From NCBI GenBank assembly GCA_902489445.1, contig CABTZX010000032.1, positions 1-18,456 of the forward strand: 18,456 nt of DNA, written 5' to 3'. Under the pieces are notes generated by a model. That model did no database searches. It was not told where the DNA came from and saw only the letters and a program-made list of their open reading frames with translations. Position 1 is the stretch's first letter. Each line of letters opens with the position of its first letter. The position numbers and the translations under genes were made by a program. This stretch comes from an uncultured Bacteroidales bacterium (lineage in GTDB: Bacteria > Bacteroidota > Bacteroidia > Bacteroidales > Porphyromonadaceae). Positions 7,083-15,458 of this stretch are shown one piece after another.

Positions 7083-7800
7083 CCCAACGGAACATATCCT
7101 CACCATCGATACCGATTTTGCCGCAAAACTACCTCACTTTGCCATGGCTATGATTGAGGCGAAGATCGTCAACTCGCCTTATCTGCCGGAATTGCAGCGC
7201 GAGATCGATCGGGAAATAGCACGCATCGCCCTCACCGATACGCCCGAAAGCATCAAAAAGCAGGTAGCCATTAACGGTACACGCGCCGCCTACCGACAAT
7301 TAGGCAAGGACCCCAACCGGTACCGTCCCGCAGCAGAACAATTGCGCCGGCGTATCATAGCCCGCAAAGGGCTCTACAACATCAATGCCGCTGTGGACTT
7401 GGGCAACCTTCTCTCCCTGATTTCCGGCTATTCCGTCGGACTATTTCATGCTCCCGAAGTAGGCAAACAGGTTCTTTTACGCATCGGACGCGAAGAAGAT
7501 ACCTTTACCGGCATTGGACGCGGTGCGCTCAACGTTGCCAATTTACCCCTCTACTGCGACGAAAAGGGCCCCTTTGCGAACCCAACCAGCGACTCGGAAC
7601 GCACCAAAGTACGCCCAAACACCGCGAACTTGTTACTTTTTATCAATTCGTTTGTTCCGCCCGAATTAGATTCCAAAACGCTCCTTTCGGATGCTGCCTC
7701 TATGGCTATTGACCTTCTGAAACGGTTTCTTAACGCAACTGACATCTCCCTGCAATACTATTTAGCGCAAGATTCGCTACTTTTGCCTTCGGGAAAATAA
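7075..7800 (+). CDS. B3/B4 tRNA-binding domain protein
   Basis: A stand-alone 241-residue relative of the B3/B4 module of the phenylalanyl-tRNA synthetase beta chain. In that enzyme the domain edits mischarged tRNA; free-standing members have no settled function. The family pattern is seen in AAYRQLGKDPNRYRPAAEQL (around residues 72-91) and in RRRIIARKGLYNINAAVDLG with SLISGYSVGLFHA after it. There are no synthetase catalytic motifs. The ATG at 7075 overlaps the end of obg by 8 bp in another frame, so translation is probably coupled. A role in tRNA quality control is inference only. Confidence 0.82.
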   Translation: MSNPTEHILTIDTDFAAKLPHFAMAMIEAKIVNSPYLPELQREIDREIARIALTDTPESIKKQVAINGTRAAYRQLGKDPNRYRPAAEQLRRRIIARKGLYNINAAVDLGNLLSLISGYSVGLFHAPEVGKQVLLRIGREEDTFTGIGRGALNVANLPLYCDEKGPFANPTSDSERTKVRPNTANLLLFINSFVPPELDSKTLLSDAASMAIDLLKRFLNATDISLQYYLAQDSLLLPSGK

Positions 7801-7824
7801 ACAAATAGACGCAGAGAAAGAATT

Positions 7825-8037
7825 ATGGATACCATACTTAAAATAGGAGAAAATGCCGGAATCGTATGGAACGCACTGAACGATTTAGGCAAGTTGGACG
7901 TAAAACAGCTGAAAAAGGCAACCAAGTTGCGCACCGATAAAGAGCTCTTTGCCGCCATCGGTTGGTTGGCAAAGGAAGAAAAGCTCCTCTTCGAGGAAAA
8001 CGAAAAAGGTGAATTGCTGATTGCACTTCACTACTAA
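7825..8037 (+). CDS. Small winged-helix domain protein
   Basis: A 70-residue protein that consists almost entirely of a winged helix-turn-helix: helix 1 IVWNALNDLG, helices 2-3 VKQLKKATKLRTDKELFAAI, then a helix-wing segment (GWLAKEEKLLFEENEKGEL). It resembles the short DUF2582 family, common in Bacteroidota as stand-alone genes. It could bind DNA, but no partner domain or operator is seen. It follows the B3/B4 gene by 24 bp and is the last gene before a 532-bp intergenic region, so it probably ends the operon that starts at 2489. Confidence 0.82.
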   Translation: MDTILKIGENAGIVWNALNDLGKLDVKQLKKATKLRTDKELFAAIGWLAKEEKLLFEENEKGELLIALHY

Positions 8038-8060
8038 TCCACACATTCATATATTATAGT

Positions 8061-8076
8061 CACTCCGTATTGAGTG
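8061..8076. repeat. Short hairpin CACTC / GAGTG
   Basis: A 5-bp inverted repeat with a 6-nt loop, just upstream of the long hairpin at 8082-8138. It is weak alone and is given only as part of the 3' structure of the operon. Confidence 0.3.
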
Positions 8077-8081
8077 GCTTG

Positions 8082-8138
8082 TTAGAGCGTATCATCGGTC
8101 AATCGAATTGTTCGATTTGTGCCGGTGATGCGCTCTAA
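8082..8138. terminator. Long hairpin at the end of the exporter-to-wHTH gene run
   Basis: TTAGAGCGTATCATCGG (8082-8098) pairs with CCGGTGATGCGCTCTAA (8122-8138) over 17 bp with two G-U pairs. Inside, AATCGAA (8101-8107) pairs with TTCGATT (8111-8117) over 7 bp around a TTG loop. The position, 44 bp after the last gene of the run, fits transcript-end processing or termination, but no T-run follows. It could instead be a hairpin-type repeat or a structured RNA. Confidence 0.5.
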
Positions 8139-8258
8139 TCATATATTCTCGCGCCGATAAAGGTATTGCGCAGCGCGATGCCGAGTGCCTCCGCCTTCAT
8201 TCTCCCTTGATGAACGATTGCTTCATCCATATTCCTCACCCGTTTATGGGAAGAAGTT
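8139..8258. other. Intergenic sequence without recognised features
   Basis: I see no convincing frame, promoter or repeat here, apart from small dyads such as TTGCGCAGCGCGA. Confidence 0.4.
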
Positions 8259-8412
8259 CAATCATTTGTACGTACATCCTCGATAAATCATTTAAAGAAT
8301 TCATATAAATCGTTTAAAGGATTTATACGCGTACTTTAAACAATTCGTACAAATCATTTAAAGGATTTATCAAACAACAGCGTACAAATGGTTGAGAAGG
8401 TACGTAGAAAGG
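8259..8412. repeat. 22-bp-periodic inverted-repeat element (copy 2)
   Basis: Units of 22 bp start at 8259, 8281, 8303, 8325, 8347, 8369 and 8391. The left end CAATCATTTGTACG (8259-8272) is the inverted complement of CGTACAAATGGTTG (8381-8394) at 13 of 14 positions. GATAAATC (8282-8289) is the exact complement of GATTTATC (8364-8371). The core units contain AAATCGTTTAAAGGATTT (8307-8324) and AAATCATTTAAAGGATTT (8351-8368), which are near-palindromes. The spacers are ATAC or GTAC. The order and sequence parallel 129-282. The outer right boundary is uncertain. Confidence 0.88.
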
Positions 8413-8569
8413 GGCGAAGAGGTTCGAAGGAAGCAACAAGATTATAGGTAAGGATGGGGAAAGATCAAGGTAACTAAAACCGAACTTTACCCTATCTAAC
8501 GGCAATGTTCTGCTTCGCCTTCGGATGGCGGCGATATACTAAACGGGGCTTTACCACGTTAAGAATAGC
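8413..8569. other. Leader region upstream of the T9SS genes
   Basis: No gene and no convincing TAnnTTTG box was found, so the promoter of the T9SS block remains unidentified. GATCAAGGT (8464-8472) also occurs at 348-356, downstream of the other copy of the repeat element. An in-frame stop, TAA at 8540-8542, limits how far upstream porP can start. Confidence 0.45.
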
Positions 8570-9586
8570 GTGAAGGTATGTGGCATAAGTATCAGCAGCG
8601 TGGTGAGACGTAACCCGTCAGGGAATGGTTTTGCGTTACCGCTACAGCAGGGTTGGCTCATTTGTATCTGCCTGCTCTTTGCCGTGTGCCACGCAAAAGC
8701 TCAGGAGGAAGCTGTTTTAAGCGGCAGAACGCTCTTACCGGCATACTATAATGCCGGAGCCACGGGCAAGGAGGACGGATTTTCGGCAACTGCATTCTAC
8801 CGGCAACAGTGGATCGGCATGCCCGGAGCGCCGGCGTACTTCGGGCTATCCGCTTCCGCCCCGGTATCCTTTTTGGGACGCAAGCACGGTGCTGGTGTAC
8901 TGTTCAGCGGCAGCAAGCGGGGCCTTTTCACCTCTACAAGTTTTTGCGGTCAGTATGCCTTTCGGATAAAAATCGGAAAGGGCTTTATGGGAATAGGTGC
9001 CGAAGCCGGTCTGTTCAACGTAGCGTTTGACGGCACCAAAATACAAATTCCGGACGGAGACGGACTACAACCGAACGACCCCGGGCTTCCGCTACGCCGT
9101 GTATCGGGACGCGCATTCGATGCCGGGGCAGGAATCTACTACGAACAGCGGAGCTTTTACGTCGGAATGGCGTGCAAACATCTGCTTTCACCGAAGGTTT
9201 CGTTCGAACAGAAGTACTATCATCGTCTGCGAAGGGCATATTCTCTGACGGCGGGATACAATATTTATCCGAAAGGAACGTTATTTTCTTGGCATCCGTC
9301 CGTTATGGCACTTACCGACCTGCAGAGCTATTCGGTGGATTTGTGCGTCGAAATGATGTATAACGAGCGATGGATTGCTGCGGTTGCCTATCGGCCGACG
9401 GAATCGGCCGGCTTTGCAGTAGGCTTCCGATGGGATCAGTTGCGCTTCCGGTACGGCTTTACGATGCCGATTAGCGCATTGGCTCGGCAAACGTGGGGCA
9501 GTCATGAGGTAACCGTAAGCTACCTTTTGCCGCTCAAAAACGCGCCGGAGAAAGGATTAAGGCGAACAAGTGCGCGCCTTTTATAG
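8570..9586 (+). CDS. porP: T9SS outer-membrane protein, PorP/SprF family
   Basis: A predicted outer-membrane beta-barrel that works with the PorK/PorN ring in type IX secretion. The 338-residue product has a signal peptide whose core is WLICICLLFAVCHAKA, with likely cleavage before QEE at about residue 45. LLPAYYNAGATG and YRQQWIGMPGAP near the mature N-terminus match the family's LNPAYAG...QW.G..GAP pattern. Alternating amphipathic strands follow to the end. The start is GTG: an in-frame TAA lies 30 bp upstream and no ATG is available. GTG codons at 8600 and 8603 are alternatives that would shorten an unusually long n-region. The gene lies 26 bp before porK, the usual T9SS order. Confidence 0.88.
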   Translation: MKVCGISISSVVRRNPSGNGFALPLQQGWLICICLLFAVCHAKAQEEAVLSGRTLLPAYYNAGATGKEDGFSATAFYRQQWIGMPGAPAYFGLSASAPVSFLGRKHGAGVLFSGSKRGLFTSTSFCGQYAFRIKIGKGFMGIGAEAGLFNVAFDGTKIQIPDGDGLQPNDPGLPLRRVSGRAFDAGAGIYYEQRSFYVGMACKHLLSPKVSFEQKYYHRLRRAYSLTAGYNIYPKGTLFSWHPSVMALTDLQSYSVDLCVEMMYNERWIAAVAYRPTESAGFAVGFRWDQLRFRYGFTMPISALARQTWGSHEVTVSYLLPLKNAPEKGLRRTSARLL

Positions 9587-9612
9587 GAAAGAGACGAGGA
9601 AAAGAAGCGAAT

Positions 9613-11097
9613 ATGATAAAGAAAAAAGTATGGTTGCCGATCATCGGTACAGTTGCTTTTGCGCTACTGACAGCCGGTTGCGCCTCCTCACGCAGGGGCG
9701 GAACGGGCGGTGAACTGGTGGGAGTACCGCTTTCGGCTTGGCAAGAGCCACAACCCTTAGGAATGGTGCTCATTCCGCGGGGGAGCATTGTGCTGGGACA
9801 TACGGAAAACGATTCCGTTTGGGGCCTTGCTCGAGATGCAAAAGCTATATCTGTAGATGCCTTTTGGATGGATCAGCACGAAATAACGAACGCTCAGTAT
9901 CGCCAATTTGTCTATTATGTTCGCGATTCCATTATAAGGGAACGCCTGGCAGATCCCGCTTTCGGGGGCAATCCGGATTACAAAATCACCACCGATCGGT
10001 ATGGCGATCCGCTGGAACATCCCTATTTGGATTGGTCACGCCCGCTACCAAACGAGCGCAGAGCTTTTGACGAAGAGCTCGCCGCTATGAAGAGTGTTTA
10101 CTACACTAACCCCGTTACGGGCGAAAAGAAGCTCGATCCGGCGCAAATGCTCTATACCTATACGCGGTACGACTACCATGCGGCTGCTCTGTACGATGCG
10201 GCTCTCTTTCGCCTGCGTATGCCCCATCCGGCAGATTATAATCCTCAAAACGACCCATCCCTGCCAATGATCGCCAAGGATACCGCGTACGTGGACGACT
10301 CGGGGATAGTGGTTCGCAAAACGTTAACGCGTCGCTTGAGTGGAGAATACGATTTCCTCAATACCTATATAGTAGCAATTTACCCCGATGAATCCTGTTG
10401 GGTGAACGATTTTCCGAATGCGCACAACGAACAGTATGCGCGCCTTTACTTCAATCACCCCGGTTACGATAATTATCCGGTAGTGGGCGTTTCGTGGGAA
10501 CAGGCAGAAGCGTTCTGCGCATGGCGCTCCCGTTTCTTCCAAAAAGGACTAAACGCTCCGGAGGGAACAGTGATTGAATCGTTCCGTCTGCCTACTGAAG
10601 CGGAATGGGAATACGCCGCCCGCGCCGGCGACAGCAACCGAAAGTACCCGTGGACGGCGGCAGATGTGGATCGCGACGGAGGATGCTACAACGGAAACTT
10701 CAAACCGGGCGAAGGCGACTATACGCCTGACGGATACCTAATTACGGCACAATCCGGCTCCTATCCGCCAAACGACTTCGGATTGTACGATATGGCGGGT
10801 AACGTATCGGAATGGACTTCAACCGCTTATTCCGCCTCAGCGTATAAGGAAACGGACGACATCAACCCGGAACTACGCTATGATGCCGATATGCAAGATC
10901 CGCTTCCGCTAAAACAGAAGGTAGTTCGCGGTGGTTCGTGGAAAGATGTGGCACGATTCATCCAATCGGCAACCCGCGGCAAGGAGCTACAAAATAAACA
11001 ACGCAGCTATATAGGTTTTCGCTGCGTACGCAGTGCCGTTTCCTTTAAGCCGGCAGATATTAAAAAGGCGAACAAGGGAAAGAAGAAAAAGAAGTAA
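9613..11097 (+). CDS. porK: T9SS ring lipoprotein PorK/GldK
   Basis: Outer-membrane lipoprotein forming the periplasmic ring with PorN. The 494-residue product has a lipoprotein signal ending in the lipobox LTAGC (19-23), so Cys23 is the probable lipidated residue. The rest is an FGE/SUMF1-type fold: FWMDQHEITNAQYRQFV (84-100), RLPTEAEWEYAARAG (325-339), LYDMAGNVSEWTS (391-403), VVRGGSW (437-443) and RSYIGFRCVRS (464-474). The insertion between the first and second motifs is typical of GldK and separates it from true sulfatase-activating enzymes. The tail is lysine-rich. porL begins 15 bp downstream. Confidence 0.95.
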   Translation: MIKKKVWLPIIGTVAFALLTAGCASSRRGGTGGELVGVPLSAWQEPQPLGMVLIPRGSIVLGHTENDSVWGLARDAKAISVDAFWMDQHEITNAQYRQFVYYVRDSIIRERLADPAFGGNPDYKITTDRYGDPLEHPYLDWSRPLPNERRAFDEELAAMKSVYYTNPVTGEKKLDPAQMLYTYTRYDYHAAALYDAALFRLRMPHPADYNPQNDPSLPMIAKDTAYVDDSGIVVRKTLTRRLSGEYDFLNTYIVAIYPDESCWVNDFPNAHNEQYARLYFNHPGYDNYPVVGVSWEQAEAFCAWRSRFFQKGLNAPEGTVIESFRLPTEAEWEYAARAGDSNRKYPWTAADVDRDGGCYNGNFKPGEGDYTPDGYLITAQSGSYPPNDFGLYDMAGNVSEWTSTAYSASAYKETDDINPELRYDADMQDPLPLKQKVVRGGSWKDVARFIQSATRGKELQNKQRSYIGFRCVRSAVSFKPADIKKANKGKKKKK

Positions 11098-11112
11098 AAA
11101 ACGCGATCCAAA

Positions 11113-12099
11113 ATGATGCATAAAAGATATCGTTCCTATAGAAACTCGATGGAAATGTTTTTGGCTTCCCAAAAGGGACGCCGCCTGCTGAACGTGGCTT
11201 ACAGCTGGGGAGCAGCCGTGGTAATTATCGGTGCGCTCTTCAAACTACTGCACTGGCCGTTCGGCGATCAGATGCTTTTCATCGGAATGATTACGGAGTT
11301 TTTGGTGTTTTTCATCTCCGGATTTGAAAAACCGGAGGAACAATACCGGTGGGAACAGGTATTCCCCGAATTGGACTCCAAGAACCCAATGGACAAAGAA
11401 GAGATGGTTGCTCGGCGCGAATACCTGCGTCGTAAGGCAAAAGAAGCGGAGGAACGCGCTCTGAAATCGACTGAAGCGGACAATAGTGAGCGCCCCGCGG
11501 CATCAAATACATATAGTGCTGCTGCGCCGGCTACCGTGCAGCAAGTCAGTTTGGCCGGATTGCCTGAGGAGGAGGTACAGCGCTTGGGTGCCAGCATTAC
11601 GCGTCTTTCGCAAGCTATCGATACGCTATCCGAGTTAGGCGATCTGAGCGCCTCCACACTATCGCAGTGGCAACAGCTCAAAGCCAACCCCGAAGAGCTT
11701 GGCAAGCAGGCAAAACAGTATCAGGAGCATATGGAATCGCTGAACCATAATCTCGGCAGTTTGAATACGTTGTACGAATCGCAACTCAAAGATATAGAGG
11801 GACAAGTAAGCGCGATTGAGCTGATTAACCGACGATTGGACGATATTGCGCGCAATTTCTCAGATAGCTTTGCGGATAGCGATGCGTTCCGCTCGGAAAA
11901 TGCCGCTCTTGCCCGTCAGTTGCGCGAGCTGAACAGAGTGTACGCCCGTCTGCTGGAAGCTATGACCGTAAATATGGGAGTTCCCGGAGCGATGCCCTAC
12001 GATCGAGGCGGATACCGCGATCCTTACTACCCTACTCCGAGCCGTTACACCGAAATGCCAAACGAAAGGCGTTCCGCAGATAGTGACGAAAGACGATAA
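11113..12099 (+). CDS. porL: T9SS inner-membrane motor protein PorL/GldL
   Basis: Inner-membrane partner of PorM in the proton-driven motor. The 328-residue product has two transmembrane helices at about 27-46 and 52-70, joined by the HWPFGDQ turn. The first helix contains K44 followed by H47, and the second contains E62 (MITEFLVFF). These match the lysine, histidine and glutamate implicated in proton conduction in GldL. A long cytoplasmic part rich in coiled coil follows (around 160-275: LSQAIDTLSELG, YQEHMESLNHNLGSL). The C-terminus is Pro/Tyr/Arg-rich. M1, M2 and M13 are possible starts; residues 1-12 are basic. Confidence 0.95.
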   Translation: MMHKRYRSYRNSMEMFLASQKGRRLLNVAYSWGAAVVIIGALFKLLHWPFGDQMLFIGMITEFLVFFISGFEKPEEQYRWEQVFPELDSKNPMDKEEMVARREYLRRKAKEAEERALKSTEADNSERPAASNTYSAAAPATVQQVSLAGLPEEEVQRLGASITRLSQAIDTLSELGDLSASTLSQWQQLKANPEELGKQAKQYQEHMESLNHNLGSLNTLYESQLKDIEGQVSAIELINRRLDDIARNFSDSFADSDAFRSENAALARQLRELNRVYARLLEAMTVNMGVPGAMPYDRGGYRDPYYPTPSRYTEMPNERRSADSDERR

Positions 12100-12151
12100 T
12101 CAAGCGCTTTTGTCCCAAAGGAATAGAAATCTGATAACGCAAACGTAAACA

Positions 12152-13702
12152 ATGGCAGTAGGATCAAGCGGCAATCGGAACCGGCAGAAGATGATCAATC
12201 TGATGTATCTGGTGTTTATTGCTATGGTGGCACTAAACGTATCCGGTGACGTGCTAACCGGATTCGACCGGGTAGAACGTGGATTGGACACAATGCTGGA
12301 GGGAACGATGCAACGCAATCGCCAATCGGCAAACGAACTCAACCTTGCTTATCAACTATACCCCGGCAAGGCTGCACAAGCCTATGCAAGCGGAAAGGAA
12401 CTGCAAGAAGTGGCGGACAGTCTTTACAGTGCCATTGAGGAGGCAAAAGTACTGATCGTGCAAAAGAGCGATGGTAAGAAAGGCGATGTAAAGAATATCG
12501 ACCGCAAGGACGATATGAATGCGCCCTCGGCAATTATGCTAAACCCACTCGACCCCAAAGGTGTACAACTGCGCAAAAAGGTGGATCGTTTTCGCTCACT
12601 TTGCGTTTCTTCCGTAACAGATGAAAGCAAAAAGAAAATGATTATGGAAACGCTTTCCACTGCTCCTAAGGGTAACTTAAGCTGGGAAAATTCGCTCTTT
12701 GAAAGCGTTCCTACCATAGCGGCAGTCACTATGCTCACTAAGTTGCAAAACGATGTTCGCAGTGTGGAAGGTGAAGTACTCAATCATCTGATTCGGAGTA
12801 TAGATGTGGGCGATTTACGCGTTAATAAGATTCAGGCACAGGTAATACCGGATAGCCGAATCGTTATGCAGGGAACGCCCTACAGAGCTCGAATTGTGAT
12901 GAGCAGTATCGACTCAACCGCTGTACCCGATATCGTGGTAAACGGTAAAACCTTATCTGCTTCCGATGATGGGTTATTCGTTGCTTCTACGCCCCGTAGC
13001 GGAACTTTCCCATTGGAAGGATACATCGTTACCACGGCAGGAGATGGAAGTAAAGTACACCATCCGTTCAAAAGCGAGTACATTGTTACAGAACCGATGG
13101 CATCCGTGGCTCCCATGCTGATGAACGTACTCTATGCCGGTATTGACAATCCTCTCTCTATAGCCGTGCCGGGCGTTGCGCAACAGCAAATTTCCGCCAC
13201 TATGTCTAATGGAACGCTGACTCGCAAAGGAGATGTATGGATCGCACGCCCCAATAAGGTGGGAGAAGTAGCTATAATCACTGTTTCCGTACGAAACGAA
13301 AACGGTTCCGCTACGCAAGTGGCCACTTCAAAGCTAAGAGTACGTCGACTGCCTGACCCACTCCCCTATATTGAATATGCTGATGCAAACGGCAATTCAA
13401 AACGATTTAAAGGTGGTGCCATCGGAAAGCGCGAGTTACTTGCAGCTGACGGCATAAAGGCGGCTATTGATGACGATATATTGGATGTTAACTACACGGT
13501 ACAGCGCTTCTCGTTAACCTTTTTCGATGCAATGGGCAACGCTATGCCTGAGGTGGCAACGGGTAACCACTTTTCGGACCGCCAAAAGAGCAAAATACGG
13601 AACTTATCCCGTGGCAAACGCTTCTACATCAGTGATGTGGTGGCGAAAGGTCCCGATGGCGTAGAACGCAAATTACCCACAATTGAAGTAATTGTAAGAT
13701 GA
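12152..13702 (+). CDS. porM: T9SS motor stator protein PorM/GldM
   Basis: Bitopic inner-membrane protein that couples the PorL motor to the PorK/PorN ring across the periplasm. The 516-residue product has a short basic N-terminus, then one transmembrane helix at about 14-31 (MINLMYLVFIAMVALNVS), then a large periplasmic region that in relatives forms a dimeric four-domain rod. There is no cleavage site after the helix. Length and start sequence agree well with PorM. It follows porL by 52 bp and precedes porN by 25 bp. Confidence 0.95.
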   Translation: MAVGSSGNRNRQKMINLMYLVFIAMVALNVSGDVLTGFDRVERGLDTMLEGTMQRNRQSANELNLAYQLYPGKAAQAYASGKELQEVADSLYSAIEEAKVLIVQKSDGKKGDVKNIDRKDDMNAPSAIMLNPLDPKGVQLRKKVDRFRSLCVSSVTDESKKKMIMETLSTAPKGNLSWENSLFESVPTIAAVTMLTKLQNDVRSVEGEVLNHLIRSIDVGDLRVNKIQAQVIPDSRIVMQGTPYRARIVMSSIDSTAVPDIVVNGKTLSASDDGLFVASTPRSGTFPLEGYIVTTAGDGSKVHHPFKSEYIVTEPMASVAPMLMNVLYAGIDNPLSIAVPGVAQQQISATMSNGTLTRKGDVWIARPNKVGEVAIITVSVRNENGSATQVATSKLRVRRLPDPLPYIEYADANGNSKRFKGGAIGKRELLAADGIKAAIDDDILDVNYTVQRFSLTFFDAMGNAMPEVATGNHFSDRQKSKIRNLSRGKRFYISDVVAKGPDGVERKLPTIEVIVR

Positions 13703-13727
13703 TGCCGGAATTAGGCACAATAGATAA

Positions 13728-14852
13728 ATGATGAAGAACCCTATAAGGAGCCTTGCGCGTTGCGGTGCGCTACTCGGAACAATGCTTCTTTTGCTTCCGG
13801 GGGCATTGTCCCGTACGGCAATTGCTCAGAACGAAGCGGATACGGTACGTACCCAACAACCCCGAAGGCCCATCATAAAGCGCCGGACGCTATCTGAACG
13901 CAACGAAGACGAAACGGCTACTCAAGGCGGTATATCCGTTCGACGGCAAGCCTTTAATCGTCTTCTCACCCAAGAAACCGAGAATGCGCCTTGGAAGAGA
14001 ATCATTTACCGGGAAGTAAACCTCGATTCGGCAGAAAACGCAGCGCTATACTATCCGCCTCGCCCTGCGGAAGGACGGCAAAACCTCTTCTATACACTTT
14101 TCCGTTTGATTGAGGAGGATAAAGTGCCCGCCTATGAATATGTGGATGGAGCAGAACTGTTCGATGAAGCTCATCGACTAAAGTTTCGGGACTTTTTGGA
14201 CAGATTCGGTATTTTGTACGAAGCGCAAGGGGAGAAAATCACTGTAGCTCCGGCGGATATACCCGGTGATTTAGTTCGTTCCTACTATCTAAAGGAAGAG
14301 TACTACTTCGATCCCATTGCCGGGAACATCGATGTTAAAGTTCTGGCACTGTGCCCCGTGCTGTTGGACGATATCAACCCGGGCGAAATGCTCCGCTACC
14401 CACTCTTTTGGGTCAAATATAGCGATTGCAAGCCCTATCTGGCTACAGAAGAGGTGATGCTTTCCGATACAAATAACGCCAATACAGCATCTTTGGACAG
14501 CTACTTCCGGCGCGGACTTTACAAGGGAGATATATACAAAACGCAGAACCGCTTAGGCAAAGCATTGGCACAGTACTGTCCCACACCCGATTCGCTTCGT
14601 AGCGAACAAGCTCGGATTGAGGCGGAATTAGCATCCTTTGATGCATCTCTTTGGCGAAAAGCATCCCTTGAGGAAAAGCAAGAATCCAGTAAAAACGGTG
14701 AATCAAAGGTTGAGCCTGCCGAAAAAGAGGCATCCCAACCGGCAAAAAAAACGGAACGGGCTAAACGTCAGGCAGCTAAAAAGAAGCAAGTTCCTCAACG
14801 AAAAGCTCGCACTCAGGATAAAAGTTCGCGTTCAGCACGAGGGCGTTTCTAG
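13728..14852 (+). CDS. porN: T9SS ring protein PorN/GldN
   Basis: Periplasmic protein that binds PorK to form the ring and contacts PorM. The 374-residue product has a cleavable signal (hydrophobic core LLGTMLLLLPGALS, probable cleavage after AIA at residue 33). The conserved GldN domain runs from about 85 to 300 and includes YYPPRPAEGRQNLFYTLFRL, LKFRDFLDRFGI and EYYFDPIAGNIDVKVLALCP. From about 310 the chain changes to a low-complexity Lys/Arg/Glu-rich tail ending SSRSARGRF. The tail is strongly basic for a periplasmic protein. The stop lies 6 bp before the chromate-transporter genes. Confidence 0.94.
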   Translation: MMKNPIRSLARCGALLGTMLLLLPGALSRTAIAQNEADTVRTQQPRRPIIKRRTLSERNEDETATQGGISVRRQAFNRLLTQETENAPWKRIIYREVNLDSAENAALYYPPRPAEGRQNLFYTLFRLIEEDKVPAYEYVDGAELFDEAHRLKFRDFLDRFGILYEAQGEKITVAPADIPGDLVRSYYLKEEYYFDPIAGNIDVKVLALCPVLLDDINPGEMLRYPLFWVKYSDCKPYLATEEVMLSDTNNANTASLDSYFRRGLYKGDIYKTQNRLGKALAQYCPTPDSLRSEQARIEAELASFDASLWRKASLEEKQESSKNGESKVEPAEKEASQPAKKTERAKRQAAKKKQVPQRKARTQDKSSRSARGRF

Positions 14853-14858
14853 CGCGAT

Positions 14859-15458
14859 ATGCCCCTACTGCTCCGGCTTTTCCTCACTTTTGCCCGAATT
14901 GGTTCCTTTACTTTTGGCGGAGGGCACGCTATGTTGCCACTTATTCAGCGTGACATTGTGGAACGCAATAAGTGGCTTACCGAAGAGGAGTTCCTTGATC
15001 TGTTTGCAGTAGCTCAATCTCTTCCGGGCGTATTTGCCGTTAACATGTCCACCTTCATCGGATTTCGCAAGAAAGGGCTCGCGGGTGGCGTGGCCGCTTC
15101 ACTGGGTGCAACCCTACCATCGTTCGTTATCATTCTGGTACTCGCTCTATTTTTCGAGTCGGTTAGAGATAATGCCGTTGTGGATGCAGTAATGAAAGGA
15201 ATCCGTCCTGCCGTTGTGGCAATGATTGCCATTCCTGTAATTACTATTTGGAAAGCGATGAGGATGAAGACGTATATGTTGGTTATTCCCATCGTGGTTG
15301 CTATTGCAGTATGGTATTTTAGCTTCTCGCCGGTATGGGTTATCCTCATCTCCGGCGTTGCCGGTATTGGGTACATGCTACTAAAATCTACTATTGAAGC
15401 GAAACGCATCGTTCAATCCGATAGTAAAAAGCGAACGGGAGGCAAGCAATCGCTATGA
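14859..15458 (+). CDS. Half-size chromate-transporter (ChrA) family protein, subunit 1
   Basis: A 199-residue membrane protein of the CHR superfamily, short form, corresponding to one of the two repeats of full-length ChrA. Family motifs are FGGGHAMLPLIQ (19-30), W39 in RNKWLTEEEF, and the SLPG turn (54-57). Several hydrophobic helices follow, and the C-terminus is basic. Its stop overlaps the next start by 4 bp (ATGA). Short-form members normally occur as adjacent pairs and function together. Chromate efflux is the family label; the natural substrate may be another anion. It starts 6 bp after porN, so it may be co-transcribed with the T9SS genes. Confidence 0.9.
   Translation: MPLLLRLFLTFARIGSFTFGGGHAMLPLIQRDIVERNKWLTEEEFLDLFAVAQSLPGVFAVNMSTFIGFRKKGLAGGVAASLGATLPSFVIILVLALFFESVRDNAVVDAVMKGIRPAVVAMIAIPVITIWKAMRMKTYMLVIPIVVAIAVWYFSFSPVWVILISGVAGIGYMLLKSTIEAKRIVQSDSKKRTGGKQSL

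Noticed and set aside
9613..11097. Sulfatase-modifying or formylglycine-generating enzyme
   Set aside because: The fold motifs are present, but the lipobox, the large insertion and the position between porP and porL identify PorK/GldK.
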